The position numbers and the translations under genes were made by a program. A model generated the notes under the pieces. It did not search any database, was not told the DNA's origin, and saw nothing but the letters and a program-made list of their open reading frames with translations. Below, piece after piece: positions 36,052 through 48,347 of a stretch of 64,000 bases of DNA. Every line of letters begins with the position of its first letter. Position 1 is the first letter of the stretch. The DNA comes from Parasitella parasitica (taxonomy: Eukaryota; Mucoromycota; Mucoromycetes; Mucorales; Mucoraceae). Location: the NCBI GenBank assembly GCA_025201805.1, contig MU619329.1:3001-67000 (forward strand). Direction: 5' to 3'.

Positions 36052-39000
36052 TTATTGTCCCTTTTTAGGCATCTTTTTCTTGTCATCAAGGTTGTCCAAA
36101 TCACTCTCTTTGTAATAGTGCGGGGCAACTAAAAACACATCAGTCAAAGCAAATCTTGTATTCATTCCAATCAACATACCATCTAATAGCCAAGTAGGTT
36201 GAATTTCCATGACCTGTCTCATATATTCTTTACTTGTCAGAACCAACTCGAAATAGACTACCCATTTGGGCTTTTTCTCCAGCATGCCACTGCTGGGATG
36301 AATATGAACTGTTTGATTCTGCTTCACCGTACGATAAGAATCGCCAGATTTGTTTAATCTTGCAGAATTAAAAAAGAAGCCAGATGTAATAGACTGTGTT
36401 CAGAACATTTAGTTTACTGTCTAAAGCATTCATAATTTTTTCTCACCTTCTGAATGGAAACAGGGTCGTTGGGATTAGGATTACTGACCAACTTTACTTC
36501 CACACGATCCATCAGCTGTACAAGCTGATCACGCACATTACGCACACGCTCTAAAGTCTTGACTTGCACAAAATTTTCATAGCACCATTGAACCGAAAAA
36601 TCAGTTTCAACCCATTGATTCCAGATATTAAGTAATGTCAAATGATCTCCACCTGGTTTCACTAAGTTTTGATGTGCTGTATCCGCAAGAATTTTCTTAT
36701 CTTTTGGTCGGTATAACAATGAACTTTGCTCTGATAACATAGCACAAATGGAGACAACTTCATCTGTACACTCATATTTTTCAGCAGCTACAATAGCCTT
36801 CGAAAGACATGGATCCATAGGAAATTCAGCCATTCTTCTTCCTAATTTCGTCAGTTCTGCTCTATCATTTAAAGCGCCCAAGGCATACAATTGACTGAGT
36901 GATCGTATCATAGTATCTTCAACAGGTGGGTCCAGAAAATCAAAATTGACCAGATCATTAATACCCAAGCTCTAGCATCAACGGGTTTAGCATGTATCAT
37001 CTTTTTGGATTTATCATGTAAAACCAACCTTTAGTAGCAAGACAACATTGGATAGATTGACTCTTTGAATTTCAGGCACTGTATTTTCCTCCATTTCATT
37101 GTAAAATGCCCATTGTGTAAACAGACGGAAGCATTTGCCAGGGCCAGTACGACCTGCTCGACCTGCGCGTTGTGTTGACGATGCACGAGAGCAAGGCACA
37201 ACTGTCAAGGCTTCCATACCAGTTCTTGGGTTAAATGTCTTTTGCTTGTTGAATCCAGGATCAATAACAAACGATACACCATCCACCGTAATTGAGGTTT
37301 CTGCAATATTCGTAGCCAAGATAACCTTACGAGCCCCTTCAGGTGTAGGTTCAAAAATTCGAGATTGCTGTTCAGAAGGTAAATTTGCATAGATCGGACA
37401 AATCATAAGCTCTGATATCTTGCTGCCTAAGGATTTGCATGCTTGAGTTAGACCTTCCTGTGCTGCTTCAATTTCATCTTGACCCTAAACGTCCTTATGC
37501 ATGAGACGATTGTGTATGCGTATTTATATAAAGAGATTAAACTTACAGTTAAAAACACAAGAATATCACCTTTGCCTTGAGTGACATGGATGGTCAATAC
37601 CTGAGTAATAGCAGCACGCAAGTAATTTGCCTCGGGCGCTTTTGTGTAGTAAATTTCAACAGGATATGGACGGCCTGGAATATTGAAGATAGGAGCATCA
37701 TCGAAATACTCAGAAAACTTTTGAGCATTCATTGTCGCGCTAGAGATCAATAATTTCAAATCAGGCCTGAAGCGAGCAATATCTTTGATCAATCCAAACA
37801 AGATATCAGTGGAGAGCGTTCTTTCGTGTGCCTCATCGATAATCATGCAACTATAAGAGGCCAAATCAGGCTCTGTCATGAATTCACGAAGAAGCATACC
37901 ATCTGTCATATATTTGACACATGTCTTTTCCGATGTGCAATCTTCAAAACGGATGCTGTAGCCAACCTCTTGACCCATCAAGACTCCCATTTCTTCAGCA
38001 ACACGAGCAGCTACGCTCATAGCTGCAACACGCCGAGGCTGAGTGCAGCCAATCTTTTTGCCATGTTTTGTCAATCCGTGTTCGTACAAATACTGGGGAA
38101 GTTGAGTTGTTTTACCAGATCCCGTTTCACCCACAATAATAAGAACTTGATATTCGTCGATAGCAGCCAATAAGTCATCACGGTATTGGTAGATGGGCAA
38201 TGATTTCCTAACTTGCTCAATGGATTGAGCTTTTCTTTCTGCCGCATCAATACGCTCTAGTAACTCGATATCCTTTGGATCAGGTTCGTTTAATTTTGCA
38301 GCCATGACAAAGTCAATTTTCTGATCTTCGTCAAAGACATAATCGTACTCATCCTCTACATCTTGTGCGGCTAAATTTTTTGCGGTAGCCTTCTGGATTT
38401 GAGACTTTTCCCAGATGTCATGTTCTGTTTCAAAATTTTCCTCTTCTTCGTAACGTTTATACAAGGCACTTTCCTTCTTTTTGCGATCAATTTTGCCTTT
38501 TTCTGTGATATAATCTTCGGGCATCATGTAGCCATCTTCCTTGGTATCGATATTCATGCGGGCCTTTGCTAGACGAAGCACTTCTTTCTTGTACTCTAAA
38601 TCCTTGATCTCTCGTCTAGTCATTTTCTGTCCACTAAAGAAACGCTCTTCGTCAGCAATTTCTTGCTCTAAAAGCGCCAATTGCTGCTCTTCACGATATT
38701 TCAGGTACTGTTGATTAGATCGAATTCTCAATTCAGGTAATGCTTCTTGTCGAGCTTTCTTGTCGTCGGCCAAATTACGGCGCTTTTGCGCTTCACTGCC
38801 TTCTTTGGCAGATCTGTCCTCTACAAGCTTTTTAGTTCGCTCCTTGTCCTTATCTTTGAGTCTTTGTGCCAGTTCGTCACGCTCTTTGATGTCCTGTAAA
38901 CGCTCTAATTCTAATTGTCGTTCTCTTTCCTCCTCTGAATCTTCGTCTTCATCTACAGGACAGTTGGTAACGGTTACATTTATTCAATTTTCAGACACTT

Positions 39001-39578
39001 ACGCTTCTTATATCTGCTGCTTTCTGTCATCTTTACTTCTGTGTCATCATCGCTTAAATCGTCCTGTCTTCTCTTTTTGCGAAGCTTCTTTTCCTTTTTA
39101 CGAATACGATTCTCCTCTTCATCTTGTTCTTGTGAGTTCGCAGGATCTTCCAAAACAACTTTAAATGCTTCGTTGGCTTTACGAAGTTTAGCTTCTTCTT
39201 TCAACTCTTTTTTACGCTGTGCTTTCTCTGCTAATGCGGCAGCGGCGACAGCGGATTTACTTTGCTTGCGTGGGACTTTGTTGAATAATTCGAATGCGAA
39301 TTGTTGTGTGGCAGCATCGCTTGGGGCACCTGTATTGACTAGTTTTTGATACAATTCTTGTGGAGAAGAAGCCTTTTGTGCTATTTTCATGCAATTAGCT
39401 TTTATTCGACGGAGGCTTTCTATCCATTTTACCTGTGGCAATGATAAAGTCTACTATGGTAGTCTCGGACATACCTAAAAGCTAGAAACGTATAGCTGAG
39501 TTGTATGCTTCAATAATTCTTCTACGCATTTATTATTACCTTCATGGTATTATCAGATACCCAAGAGTGTAAGTCCAT
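36052..39578 (-). CDS. PRP2: DEAH-box spliceosomal RNA helicase Prp2/DHX16
   Basis: Seven exons (39578-39540, 39481-39433, 39380-39003, 38952-37547, 37484-37029, 36971-36447, 36393-36052) give 1064 residues. The N-terminus matches DHX16 ([31 protein letters not shown]), followed by a long Lys/Glu-rich region. Helicase core motifs: [11 protein letters not shown], Ia [72 protein letters not shown]. Then come winged-helix, ratchet and OB-fold domains ending KKMPKKGQ. Prp2 remodels the spliceosome just before the first splicing step. The first 13 residues come from a tiny first exon; the next ATG would lose the conserved start. Confidence 0.95.
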
Positions 39579-39946
39579 TTTCTTTGACTGATCCTTAAAA
39601 GTTAAAAAGTAAAGACATTGCTAACTTGAAGTTATCACAAGAAAACCTTTCTCTTGCTTACAGTGACTGGCTTAAAGGCATCTGTAACTGCGGTCGTAAG
39701 CTGTCAAAGCATGGAAATGGCATTATGAACATCACTTTATATGAACATGCAAATTCCATTGATAAAAATTAACTTCTGCATGTAAGAGAAAGAACTTAGA
39801 CTGTCCAAAAGTATTGAAATCGACGCTTATCAGGTAAGAAGATCTTCGTCATACACTAATATCAGATGCGAAATGTTTATATAAAGAATGAAGCTCCTAT
39901 CCTGCTTCTGCAAAATTTATTCCTGAATATGTACATGTTGTCAAAC
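39579..39946. other. Intergenic gap
   Basis: About 370 bases between the PRP2 start and the KIN17 stop, both on the minus strand. No coding signal seen. Confidence 0.45.
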
Positions 39947-40929
39947 TTACGCTCTGATCTTTTTATTTGACTCTTGCCCTTCTTCAGCATTGCTCTTGCG
40001 TTTCATCATCATACTGCCCATTTTCATCCCACTTGAGGCTGTTGTTGTGGTTAAGGGAGATGCAGAAGCTGATTTTTTGGCGAGTGCTGAAAGACCAGTT
40101 CTTTTCTTCATGCCTCCCATCATCATCTGGGATCCTTTGAATTTAGGCGCTTCCGCCGCGATAGTTACTGGCTTCATGCTCAGGCTTAATTTTATAGGTT
40201 GTTCTCCATCTCTTTTCAAATCTGTTGCTTCCGGCTCTACAATGCCACGCTCTTCAGCTGATTTTGTGGCTTTCTCGATCTGTTCTTTTAGTAATTCCAA
40301 CTCTCTTTCTTCGTCATCCTTCTTGGCTCTGTCCATCTTTTGAATAGCAGCCTATACATGTGTATGGTAAGCAATCAATTTGGTATTTCTCTTTATCAAT
40401 TCCTTAATGCTACCTGCTTGGCAAGTGCTTTTGGGCTATTGTCGACCCAAGTAATATATAGTCCTCTTTCCGCTTCATCGACTCGCAGAATGCCTTCTCT
40501 GCCCATTTGTTTGCAGAATTCGCTTAATGAATTCCATTTCGTAGCGTTCATATGAATATGCTCCTTGAAAGCTATATACTCTTGATACACCTTGTTTGCC
40601 AAAACTCTCTTGGTACCATGACGGCGAGATAGAATACCCAAAAATTCCTTTTTAAAATCTGAAGAATAGTTGTGGATGAATCTACCAGGATTCGCAGCTA
40701 CAAGCAGCATTTGTCGCTGATGAGATTCGGACATGGTATGGCATTTGAAGCCGTTTTCGTCACGGCATTGTTTTTCACAAGCCTGGCAGTAAAAACGCAG
40801 CTTTTGAAGACCTTTAGCCTGTAGGAATGTGAGTTGATAATCGCAGGTACTTGTGCTCAATTTGACTCATTATATTACCTTCATACGGTTACCAAGATCC
40901 TTGGGCGACATGAACTCTGCTTTAGCCAT
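39947..40929 (-). CDS. KIN17: KIN17-like zinc-finger nucleic-acid-binding protein
   Basis: Three exons (40929-40879, 40818-40414, 40351-39947) give 286 residues. The N-terminus MAKAEFMSPKDLGNRMKAKGLQKLRFYCQ... leads into a C2H2-type finger (CQACEKQC...HTMSESHQRQ) and the KIN17 winged-helix domain (FGILSRRHGTKRV, EYIAFKEHIHMNATKW, LYITWVDNSPKAL). A charged coiled-coil stretch and a Met/Lys-rich tail follow. Human KIN17 (393 residues) also has tandem SH3/KOW-like domains at its end; these are absent here, as in other fungal members. KIN17 proteins are nuclear, linked to pre-mRNA processing and DNA damage response. Its start lies 198 bases from the divergent BRF2-like gene. Confidence 0.92.
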
Positions 40930-41126
40930 TTTGTATTGATTATTTCTTGATAGTGAAAACAGTAAAAGAAAAAAGGAGATGAACTCGATAATTGCATTTT
41001 CTTGATAGAATGATTGGTGCAATAGCTATGTTGCTGCGTGACTCCAGTCTGAATACTGTACACATTCGTATTTGGTATGAGAATAATTCGCTTTAACTCT
41101 TTGTTTTTAAATAAAAAAAGTCTATA

Positions 41127-42488
41127 ATGCCCTGTCCTGCATGTAATAGTGACAACATAGACTCTGATGAAGGTGTAACTGTATGCGCATCCTGTGGAAC
41201 TGTGATTGATGACTCTGTTTTTCAAGATAATGATTTCAGCTATACTCAAACAAATTCAGAATATCTCCAACCGAAAACCAAAACTCGGACTGGAAAGGTA
41301 AATGTAGTTAGACAATATGTTGTCCATGAGTTTTACGCTAACCACTATTGACCGGTACAGCATAAAAGCGCTCTAGCGAATGTTGAAAAAATAGCTACAT
41401 ATTTCAGAATACCTGAAGACTCGATTGCTCAAGCTAAACATTTAATCCTGAAGCACAGTGAAGATCTCTCAAATCGAAATCCTTTGGAGACAGCATTGTT
41501 CGTCACTTATTTAACTGCTAGAGACCGGATATCACCTTGGTCTATTGAAGATTTTATAGAAAACTTTCCTATTCCAGTCAATAAATCAATAGTCCGGCAT
41601 ATCAATTTCACTTTTGCCAAAAAATCCAGCTTGTACAAGTCTATCCAGTTTGAATCCTCTCAGAACGAACCAGATATATTTTTGGAAACTATCATGCCTG
41701 GCATCAAAAAGCAGTATGGTGGATCACATAAAATGCCCAAGTCAACGACAATACAGCTAAAGCAACGAACAAAAGCGTTGATCAACTTGGGCGACTTGTA
41801 TGGATTAAATACTGGCCGAAAAGCTAGGCCAACAATCATCGCCACAGCTATGATCGCCTATGCTTCACTTCAAATACAAAGCAAATCTAGTAACTCCAAT
41901 ACAAAATCATCCAAAAAACTTAGTCTATACCAAAATCGTCGACTTGATTGCTTTAAAAAGTATTGCACTTTTAGCAATAAGATTATACAAAGTAGAATGT
42001 ATGACTATATGGATTTCCTTCATGCTTGTGCTATTAATATTTCATGGATACCTAATCCTGATAAAAAGTTTATACATTACTTTTTGCAGGATATTCTCGA
42101 TATGTATAGCCAGCAGAATGGCGCAGCTCCACATTTGAAGCTGACAGACGAGCAATACACTATCACCGTAATAAAGAAAAATGCTGCCTTGTCCAGCCAA
42201 TTCGAAATCTTGATTAATTCTGCCCAACGACACATTGACAATAACAGTGCACCCAGCGACTACCGATCACTAGAATATAGCATTTTTTACTTGATGACAT
42301 TTGGATTGACAAGAAGCGATATAATGCAGTGGTCAGAACGATCAATACGAGGCATGGCTGATTCTCTGCAATTCAGATCAAAGTATGGAACAAACGCAAG
42401 CCTTGAATTAGACCTGGATAGAGAAGAATTGGACGACAAAGACATGTTGGATCAAGAAGTGGATGTTTATATACAGTCAATAGAGTAG
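41127..42488 (+). CDS. TFIIB-family factor, BRF2-like (putative Pol III initiation factor)
   Basis: Two exons (41127-41297, 41361-42488) give 432 residues. The N-terminus is a TFIIB zinc ribbon: CPACNSD...VTVCASCGTVI. It is followed by a B-linker-like region and two cyclin-like helical segments. The second contains LKQRTKALINLGDLYGLNTGRKARPTIIATAMIAYASLQ (shown here only as the pattern LINL..LYGLNTGRKARP..IATAMIAYASLQ), which closely parallels the matching segment of vertebrate BRF2 (WLVTGRHP, AATFLAWQSLQ). A divergent C-terminal part follows, with an acidic end. Alternatives are a diverged BRF1, Rrn7-type or TFIIB paralogue. Neither a BRF1 homology block nor a canonical TFIIB core is evident. 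Confidence 0.6.
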
Positions 42489-45401
42489 TGTGTAAATATG
42501 GATTCTATTCTTTTTACTTTACTGGCATCGAACTTGGATAGATACTGATCTATCAGAATGAGAAATTATTCAAATAAAACGGTCGTGAATTAATCAGGTA
42601 AAGATCTCGTTTATTACATGAAAAAATGATGGTTTATATACTAGTGAAGCTAAGTGGACTGATGGGAGGATAAGATACAAGTGTGAGACATGGTGTGATT
42701 TAGAGAGTGGAACGGTACATTGTATCTATCGTCCATGTACATGTCATGTTGAGTTATAAATAAGGAACATGATCCATTGGGATATGTTCCTGAATTGTGT
42801 TCAGGATTGAATCTACTTGAGTTTGACTTCCGGTTGGGAAATTGACACATCAGATACCACCCAAATTGATCATTACAGAAAAGCTTTAAGTTGATGTGAT
42901 CAAATGCTATGTACTCGACATAACTTGAATTTGTCTCTAAAGTTTAAATCGGCTTTTATATTAGACAGCATGCTGAGATTTATAATTTTTTTTGTGCCAG
43001 GTATGCTACTGCGGCAAACGATTTGGTTGATACAGCTTACTTTCAACTTTGAAGGTATGTTTATTGTAAAATTAAGACAGTTAACTATAGAATCATGATA
43101 ATTAATGATCACGGATCAATAAACGTAGTATAATAATAGTATAAATCCCAATTGTTATACGTCTTTACTGCGCACATTACAGTACATGTAGTCTATATGA
43201 TCTGCCATAATTATAGACAGGAGATCATGGCAATGTACTTCAATTGAAGATTGAAGATTGTCCAATGATGTGATGTGATACGCTTGTGTAAATTGGCGAA
43301 TAAAGTCTCTGTTTCAAATCAAGAAGGTTATTCCTGTAAGTAACACAGATCTGAGCACCAGGATAAAGGTTAAGGCTCTGTCAGATCAAAGACATGTAGC
43401 CCTTGCTGTATAACCTCATATCGTACCCTGTCAAGTAGATTGTCACTGTGAATTAATCTTGTCAATTAGTAATCTAAATAAGTCACCATAAATTTATGTA
43501 GTTGTAAAAAGTATAAATAGCAGATGCAATTTCGATCTTAAATAAAGTATCTTTAAGTTTTCGTATCTCGTTAACATTTGGCTTTTGTTATCTTTTTTAA
43601 CCCAACACTAGTATACCAATTTAAAATAATTGGCTGAATCAAAAGTGGACAACAAATCATTGAAATAGGAAATTTATTTCACAATAACCAATGAATACTT
43701 CAATTTTTAAGCTCATTTTTATCAGAAAATCATTGAGACTTTACAAAATAATTTAAACAATACTCCTCCGCACGCTTCATACCAACAAGACAAACTTGAT
43801 CCAAGAAAAACATTACACAGGAGACCATACAGCTTAAATCTGAGTTTCAAATATTACAACTCCGAATTTCGAAAAATTCGCGCGACCGATTCATGGGAAA
43901 TTTGACAATATCTACCATAACATACCATCTAAGAGACATCCAAAGCTGCAAAAGAGTCAACGCTTAGCTTTTCAGGTTAGGTCATGGTTCTACGGTCATT
44001 TTAGCAAAAGTGGTGTGTAAATATTTGATATTGATGATAAATATTGAAAAATAAAACTGTTTTTGTGGATAACTTTTGATAGAGACATTTCCCAGTGGAA
44101 ATCAAGTTATGCTCAGATAGCGATGATCATGCCTGTTTTTATGAAGCATAAAACAGGGGTTATATTGCTCTTTATCGTAGCGTATCAGTGTTAATATGCG
44201 ATTTTCGTATGGTTTCCGCAGATAACTTACTAGATTTAAAAAAATCATACAAATGTTTTCGCCAAATAATAGCTCCAATTCAACGCTGAGTTTTCCAAGT
44301 TAGATCACGGTTCTACGGTTTGTGTAGTAGAACGAGCAGCTATTGGAATTTTATAGCAATTGGTCTTTGATGAGAGTTATCATATGCATGCAATTGTCGA
44401 AACACATATAATATGTCCAACACAAACATTTAAGTTCTTTACATCAAATAATTATTAGCTCTATATCTGACTCAAAGTAGCAATTATTTAAAATGATTAA
44501 AGGAAACAGCATAGGTAGTGAAATATAGCTCATTAATAATACGGTACATTCTCTTCTGATTTAATTATAATAATCTGCTAATAAGTCAGCATTGATTCTC
44601 GGATCAATGCTCCACTCAAAAAAAGCTGATACACAACAAACCCAACTTTTATAAAAGGAAGATGCCTTCACTTGATGTAATATCCAACAAACACTTTAAT
44701 AAATATGAAGAAGCCACAACTTTTTTGCAGACGTATACATTTTACATTTATTCTGATTATTTTGTGGAAAGGGAATGTATCCTTACCCTTCACAGAAAAA
44801 CAGATTGTGAGGCAATGGTAGTAGAGTACCTTATTGAAACTGCAATTAGATATATTACACTAATGTTTCTTTTTATTCCATCACAGACAGAATCAATATT
44901 TTTTTTGAATACATCTTTTTACAGATGCGTCATTTTTTATGGGGAACAAAGGCACTTATCATGGTACATAATTCATGAAATCTTTTAGAGATTGATGAGA
45001 TGAATATAGAAAATATGACCAAGTAGTAGTGTATGAAGAAGTGCGCTGAAAAGTTTACGAAAATGGGAACAATGGTGAATAAAATAAGCGTATAACTAAC
45101 TTGACTTCACTCATGTCAGATACTAGCGTTCTTTACGTGAATAAATTCGCTCGCTTCGTAAGTCAGTCATTAAGTCCTATAATGCAAACAGCATTTCATA
45201 CGCTCATTTTGCCGGCATGCTCTTTATTTGTATACGAAGAATTATAAAAGACCATCATGATTCAGGCTATTTTTCTTGTCGCATTTCGAAGTGTTCAATG
45301 TTGAGAGCGTTAGTATTCCGGTTAAGTCACAATAACGAACATCTGTTCATTTTTTCTTTTCGTTTTTACCTCTATAATACTTTTAAAAAGTTTACAAGCA
45401 A
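42489..45401. other. Gene-poor region with repeat relics
   Basis: About 2.9 kb without a convincing gene. It holds the short element-related relic (44076-44226) and a flanking direct repeat. Around 43510-43570 a TATAAATAG followed by AATAAAG, with an end in TTAACA, has the order seen in a solo LTR, but I could not find a target-site duplication. A plus-strand open stretch at 44662-44988 has a TATA-like TTTTATAAAAGG before its ATG; it matches no family I know and may be random. Confidence 0.4.
44076..44226 (+). mobile_element. Partial relic of the 5' part of the element at 21.3-21.5 kb
   Basis: About 150 bases align with the reverse complement of 21483-21333 with well over 75% identity by eye, including an exact shared run around CAGTGGAAATCAAGTTATGC. 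Translated, it keeps FDRDISQWKSSYAQIAMIMP and then a stop. The other parts of the element are not visible nearby. This is a fragment of a second insertion or a shared repeat used by both. Confidence 0.7.
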
Positions 45402-46022
45402 ATGAGACTTGGTTCACTTAGTGCAGAGTTAGATGCCATCACAAGAGAGTTCGACTACGGTATTGTGCCAGGGTCAGCAACTGTATTTGTGAAAGATGAA
45501 GTAAATGGAATCGGCCGTCTTGACCTCACTTTATTGGAAGGTGTTATGATTGTGTTGGAAGTTACTGACGAAGGCTACAAGGTAATAGAGCATAGAATTA
45601 AAGCAAAGCAAGCAAGATGAACAAGCAGTTTGTAGGTCACATCCTGCTCTCCTCTTTGCAATGTAGATCCTGCGCTATCCACTGCACATACTGTACAAGC
45701 TCACCTTGAAAAACCATTTGAAAGCATGGAGAATTTATTAATGACCATATCGCCCATGTTTCGAGATAGATTCCAACAAGAACTTTACAGTAAACTCCAA
45801 AGTGTTCAGCAACAACAGCAACAACAACCTTTGCATCCTACTTCGTTACATATAAATCAATCATTAGCATCATCACAACCTGAGTTAACCAATCAACCTA
45901 ATAATATTTATACACCAATGAACACAACCACAGGGGCAATCACATCAACATCATCAGCACCTAATACAGACACTCATTCTGATTTAAATGCGTTTGATAA
46001 TTTAAACAAATGGATAAATTAA
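45402..46022 (+). CDS. GSKIP-domain protein with Gln/Thr-rich tail
   Basis: Two exons (45402-45581, 45636-46022) give 188 residues. The first ~110 residues resemble the GSKIP fold: GRLDLTLLEGVMIVLEVTDEGYKV (pattern L-x-L-x2-LEG-x5-LE-x2-DEGYKV) and, after the intron, FESMENLLMTISPMFRDRFQ...LYSKLQSVQ, matching the GSKIP helix with YSLLDTLSPAYREAF. Human GSKIP binds GSK3-beta and the PKA RII subunit. The rest is low complexity with a run of seven Gln. The acceptor at 45635 was chosen because the later TAG at about 45665 would break the frame. Whether this protein binds GSK3 is unknown. It converges with the transporter gene, 51 bases between stops. Confidence 0.7.
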
Positions 46023-46073
46023 ATCAAGACATTCTTTATTTGTAAAAACGAATCAATTTTTGCTTTTTCATTT

Positions 46074-48178
46074 TTAGATGAGACTTCTAACAGTACCCAT
46101 TATGCCCAAAGAAGCTGCAATAAACAACAAGAAGTAGCTTAATGCAATTTCTTTCGCAGACATGGTATTCTTGAATAGTTTTAAATGGCACATCAATGGG
46201 AATATACCGGAAATAATAAATGAGAAGAGTGCCCCTAACAATGACATGATTTGATCGAAGTTGGGTAATAGAATGGCTAGCATGACGATGAATGCAGATG
46301 TCAAAATAACGCCTCCAGTTTTTATAACAGGCTTTCTCCAACTTGACCTGCTAAGCCAATCGTCAATAGCAGGATAGCTTGTCAATCCAATTTGCCAGCT
46401 CAAAACCACAGGATTTAAGGTTAACCCGTATTTTGCGATAGGGTTTAGAGCTATAAGCCAGACAGCCAATCTATTCAGCATTTGATTATACTCTGGAATT
46501 GTAACCAGATTTTGTGTAATCTATTTTAAATTATTTAAATCATAAATTTGTACTCGGTAAATATATCTCACGATTATTTTATTACCTCCTGCATGGTATC
46601 TGATCCAAACATTGCATATCCACTTGCTGCTACTGTCATGTACACAAAAGCTGTGACAATATAAGTGTAATTCACCATCTTCTTATATTCTTTCGGTGAT
46701 TCCATATCTCTGTAGATTGTCGGGAAGACAGCATGGCCAGCAAAGCCCGCCATAATCAATCCAAAACTCATTGGAACGGCCATCCAATCCTCGGGAAGTA
46801 CAGAAGCATCCTAAGAAAATATACAGAAGGTGTGTGAACAAACAGAAAGTCTATTACCAAATAAGGTTTTCAAATGAAGAAGATACGTTACTGCTGCAAA
46901 TTCGTGTAGACTTCCAGGAGCATCTGGTTTGGATAAACCATCGTATAAGATCACAGCGAGCAGACTAAATACGCTCAAAATACCAAGCAGGCTTGTGTAA
47001 GATAAATGGCGTACGGGTATAAACAGTGTAGGTGTCAATATCAAAAAGGAAATACAACGAATCAAAAGAGGATCGTGCCCTGGAAATAAACTTTCGATGC
47101 CATCGCTCAATAAAACAACCAGTGCAATGCTAATATTTTGCTTTGTAAATCAGTTGTTAAGTGGAATATATAAGCAATTATTTACCTGCAAGTGATTAAT
47201 TCTGTAAGAAATAAAAATGAGATAAATATTCTGCCCCTGACACCATAAGCATTAGCTCCCATATCACCGTATGTACGAGAATCGGGATCAGTGTCCAAAC
47301 ATTTCGCCAACAATTTAGCAGTGTAATTGGTAAGGCCAAAACAAAAAATAAATACAATTAGCCCGATAGCCCATCCAGCGTTCTACCCTAAACTGTCACT
47401 TGATTGCAATGTTATTTTTTCTATAAAAAAGATTTACCTTAAATCCTAATGGCAATGCTAAAATCCCTACACCAATCAAGATGTTGATAGAGTTGAAAAT
47501 GCTCTGCAAAAAAGAAGACTTTTTTGGGATCACATGTTGTTGCGGGTAGCTGTCAGCCACTGTCATGACACTTGCACAAGTATCCACCTTCTGTAGCGAT
47601 GGAAACAAGAGCGGTGTTCTCTCATGAAGAGTTCCTTCTGAGTTACGCCTTGATGAAGACTGATTTTGATATCTGAAGAGTAACAACACAAAATAGAGTT
47701 TGAGAATCCGCTTTTTTTTTTTTTTTCTAGTTTCTTTTAGGGAAGATTCTATGTTGTACAATCTGTACTAATGGGAGGGGGAAGGGAAGGGATGACAAGA
47801 AAAAAAGCAGGAGTGAAGGGTATCTAGTGTGTAGACATACCTTGGTAAATAACTAGAATGAGCAGAACAAGCATCATAGTCATCGTCATCATTCGTCTAT
47901 TTGTAATTTGTTTAAATTTTTTGATCCACGAAAGTACAATGAAAGAAACTTACCATGCCTCCTTCAGAAACCAATACGTTTTCAGCCATGTGCATCATTG
48001 AAGTTCTAGAGTACGAGCCAACAAATGTTTCTATACGATCTTTAAAAGATTGGCTCAGTTGAGCATCTGGATCTTGAAGGTAGCCATTGTTTTGACTAGG
48101 AGACCCATCTTCTGGTAGCATTCCTCGATGCTCAGGATGTAGATTTGGTATATGTAAGCTACTGTTTTTATCTGTCAT
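46074..48178 (-). CDS. Vacuolar amino acid transporter, AAAP family (Avt1-like)
   Basis: Seven exons (48178-47954, 47896-47841, 47672-47438, 47382-47186, 47129-46892, 46810-46586, 46520-46074) give 540 residues. A soluble N-terminus of about 140 residues, rich in Ser/Asp/Gln, precedes 10-11 hydrophobic membrane segments. The first reads [24 protein letters not shown] (pattern [14 protein letters not shown]-x3-AGW), the hallmark of the SLC32/36 and Avt family. Also visible are TYGDMGANAYG and SFGLIMAGFAGHAVFPTIYRDM. Avt1-type carriers move neutral amino acids across the vacuolar membrane with protons. The substrate cannot be read from sequence. The gene's 5' side has a 60-base poly-A tract starting 36 bases from the ATG. 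Confidence 0.9.
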
Positions 48179-48209
48179 TTCAAAATAAATTTGTAAGTAT
48201 AAATAATAT

Positions 48210-48213
<4 letters not shown>

Positions 48214-48273
<60 letters not shown>
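48214..48273. repeat. Poly-A homopolymer of 60 bases
   Basis: An uninterrupted run of 60 A between the transporter start (48178) and the MED21 stop (48348). Read along the transporter it is a poly-T promoter element; read along MED21 (minus strand) it is a T run just past the stop. Length may be approximate. Confidence 0.9.
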
Positions 48274-48276
<3 letters not shown>

Positions 48277-48347
48277 GGCATGAGCTTATAAATCTACCTG
48301 ATTACTTTATTTGGTAAAAAACGAAAAACTGGCTTGTAAAAAAAAAT

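Noticed and set aside
40819-40860. A start inside the first KIN17 intron (a frame beginning MSTSTCDYQ)
   Set aside because: This stretch is intron; the upstream exon at 40929-40879 supplies the conserved KIN17 N-terminus in frame.
43270-43580. Solo LTR (TATAAATAG, AATAAAG, TTAACA in order)
   Set aside because: No matching TG start with a target-site duplication and no second copy in the window; kept only as a remark.
44662-44988. Plus-strand 108-codon frame after a TATA-like box
   Set aside because: Composition is that of AT-rich random sequence (Phe, Tyr, Ile) and no recognisable domain; mentioned in the gap entry only.
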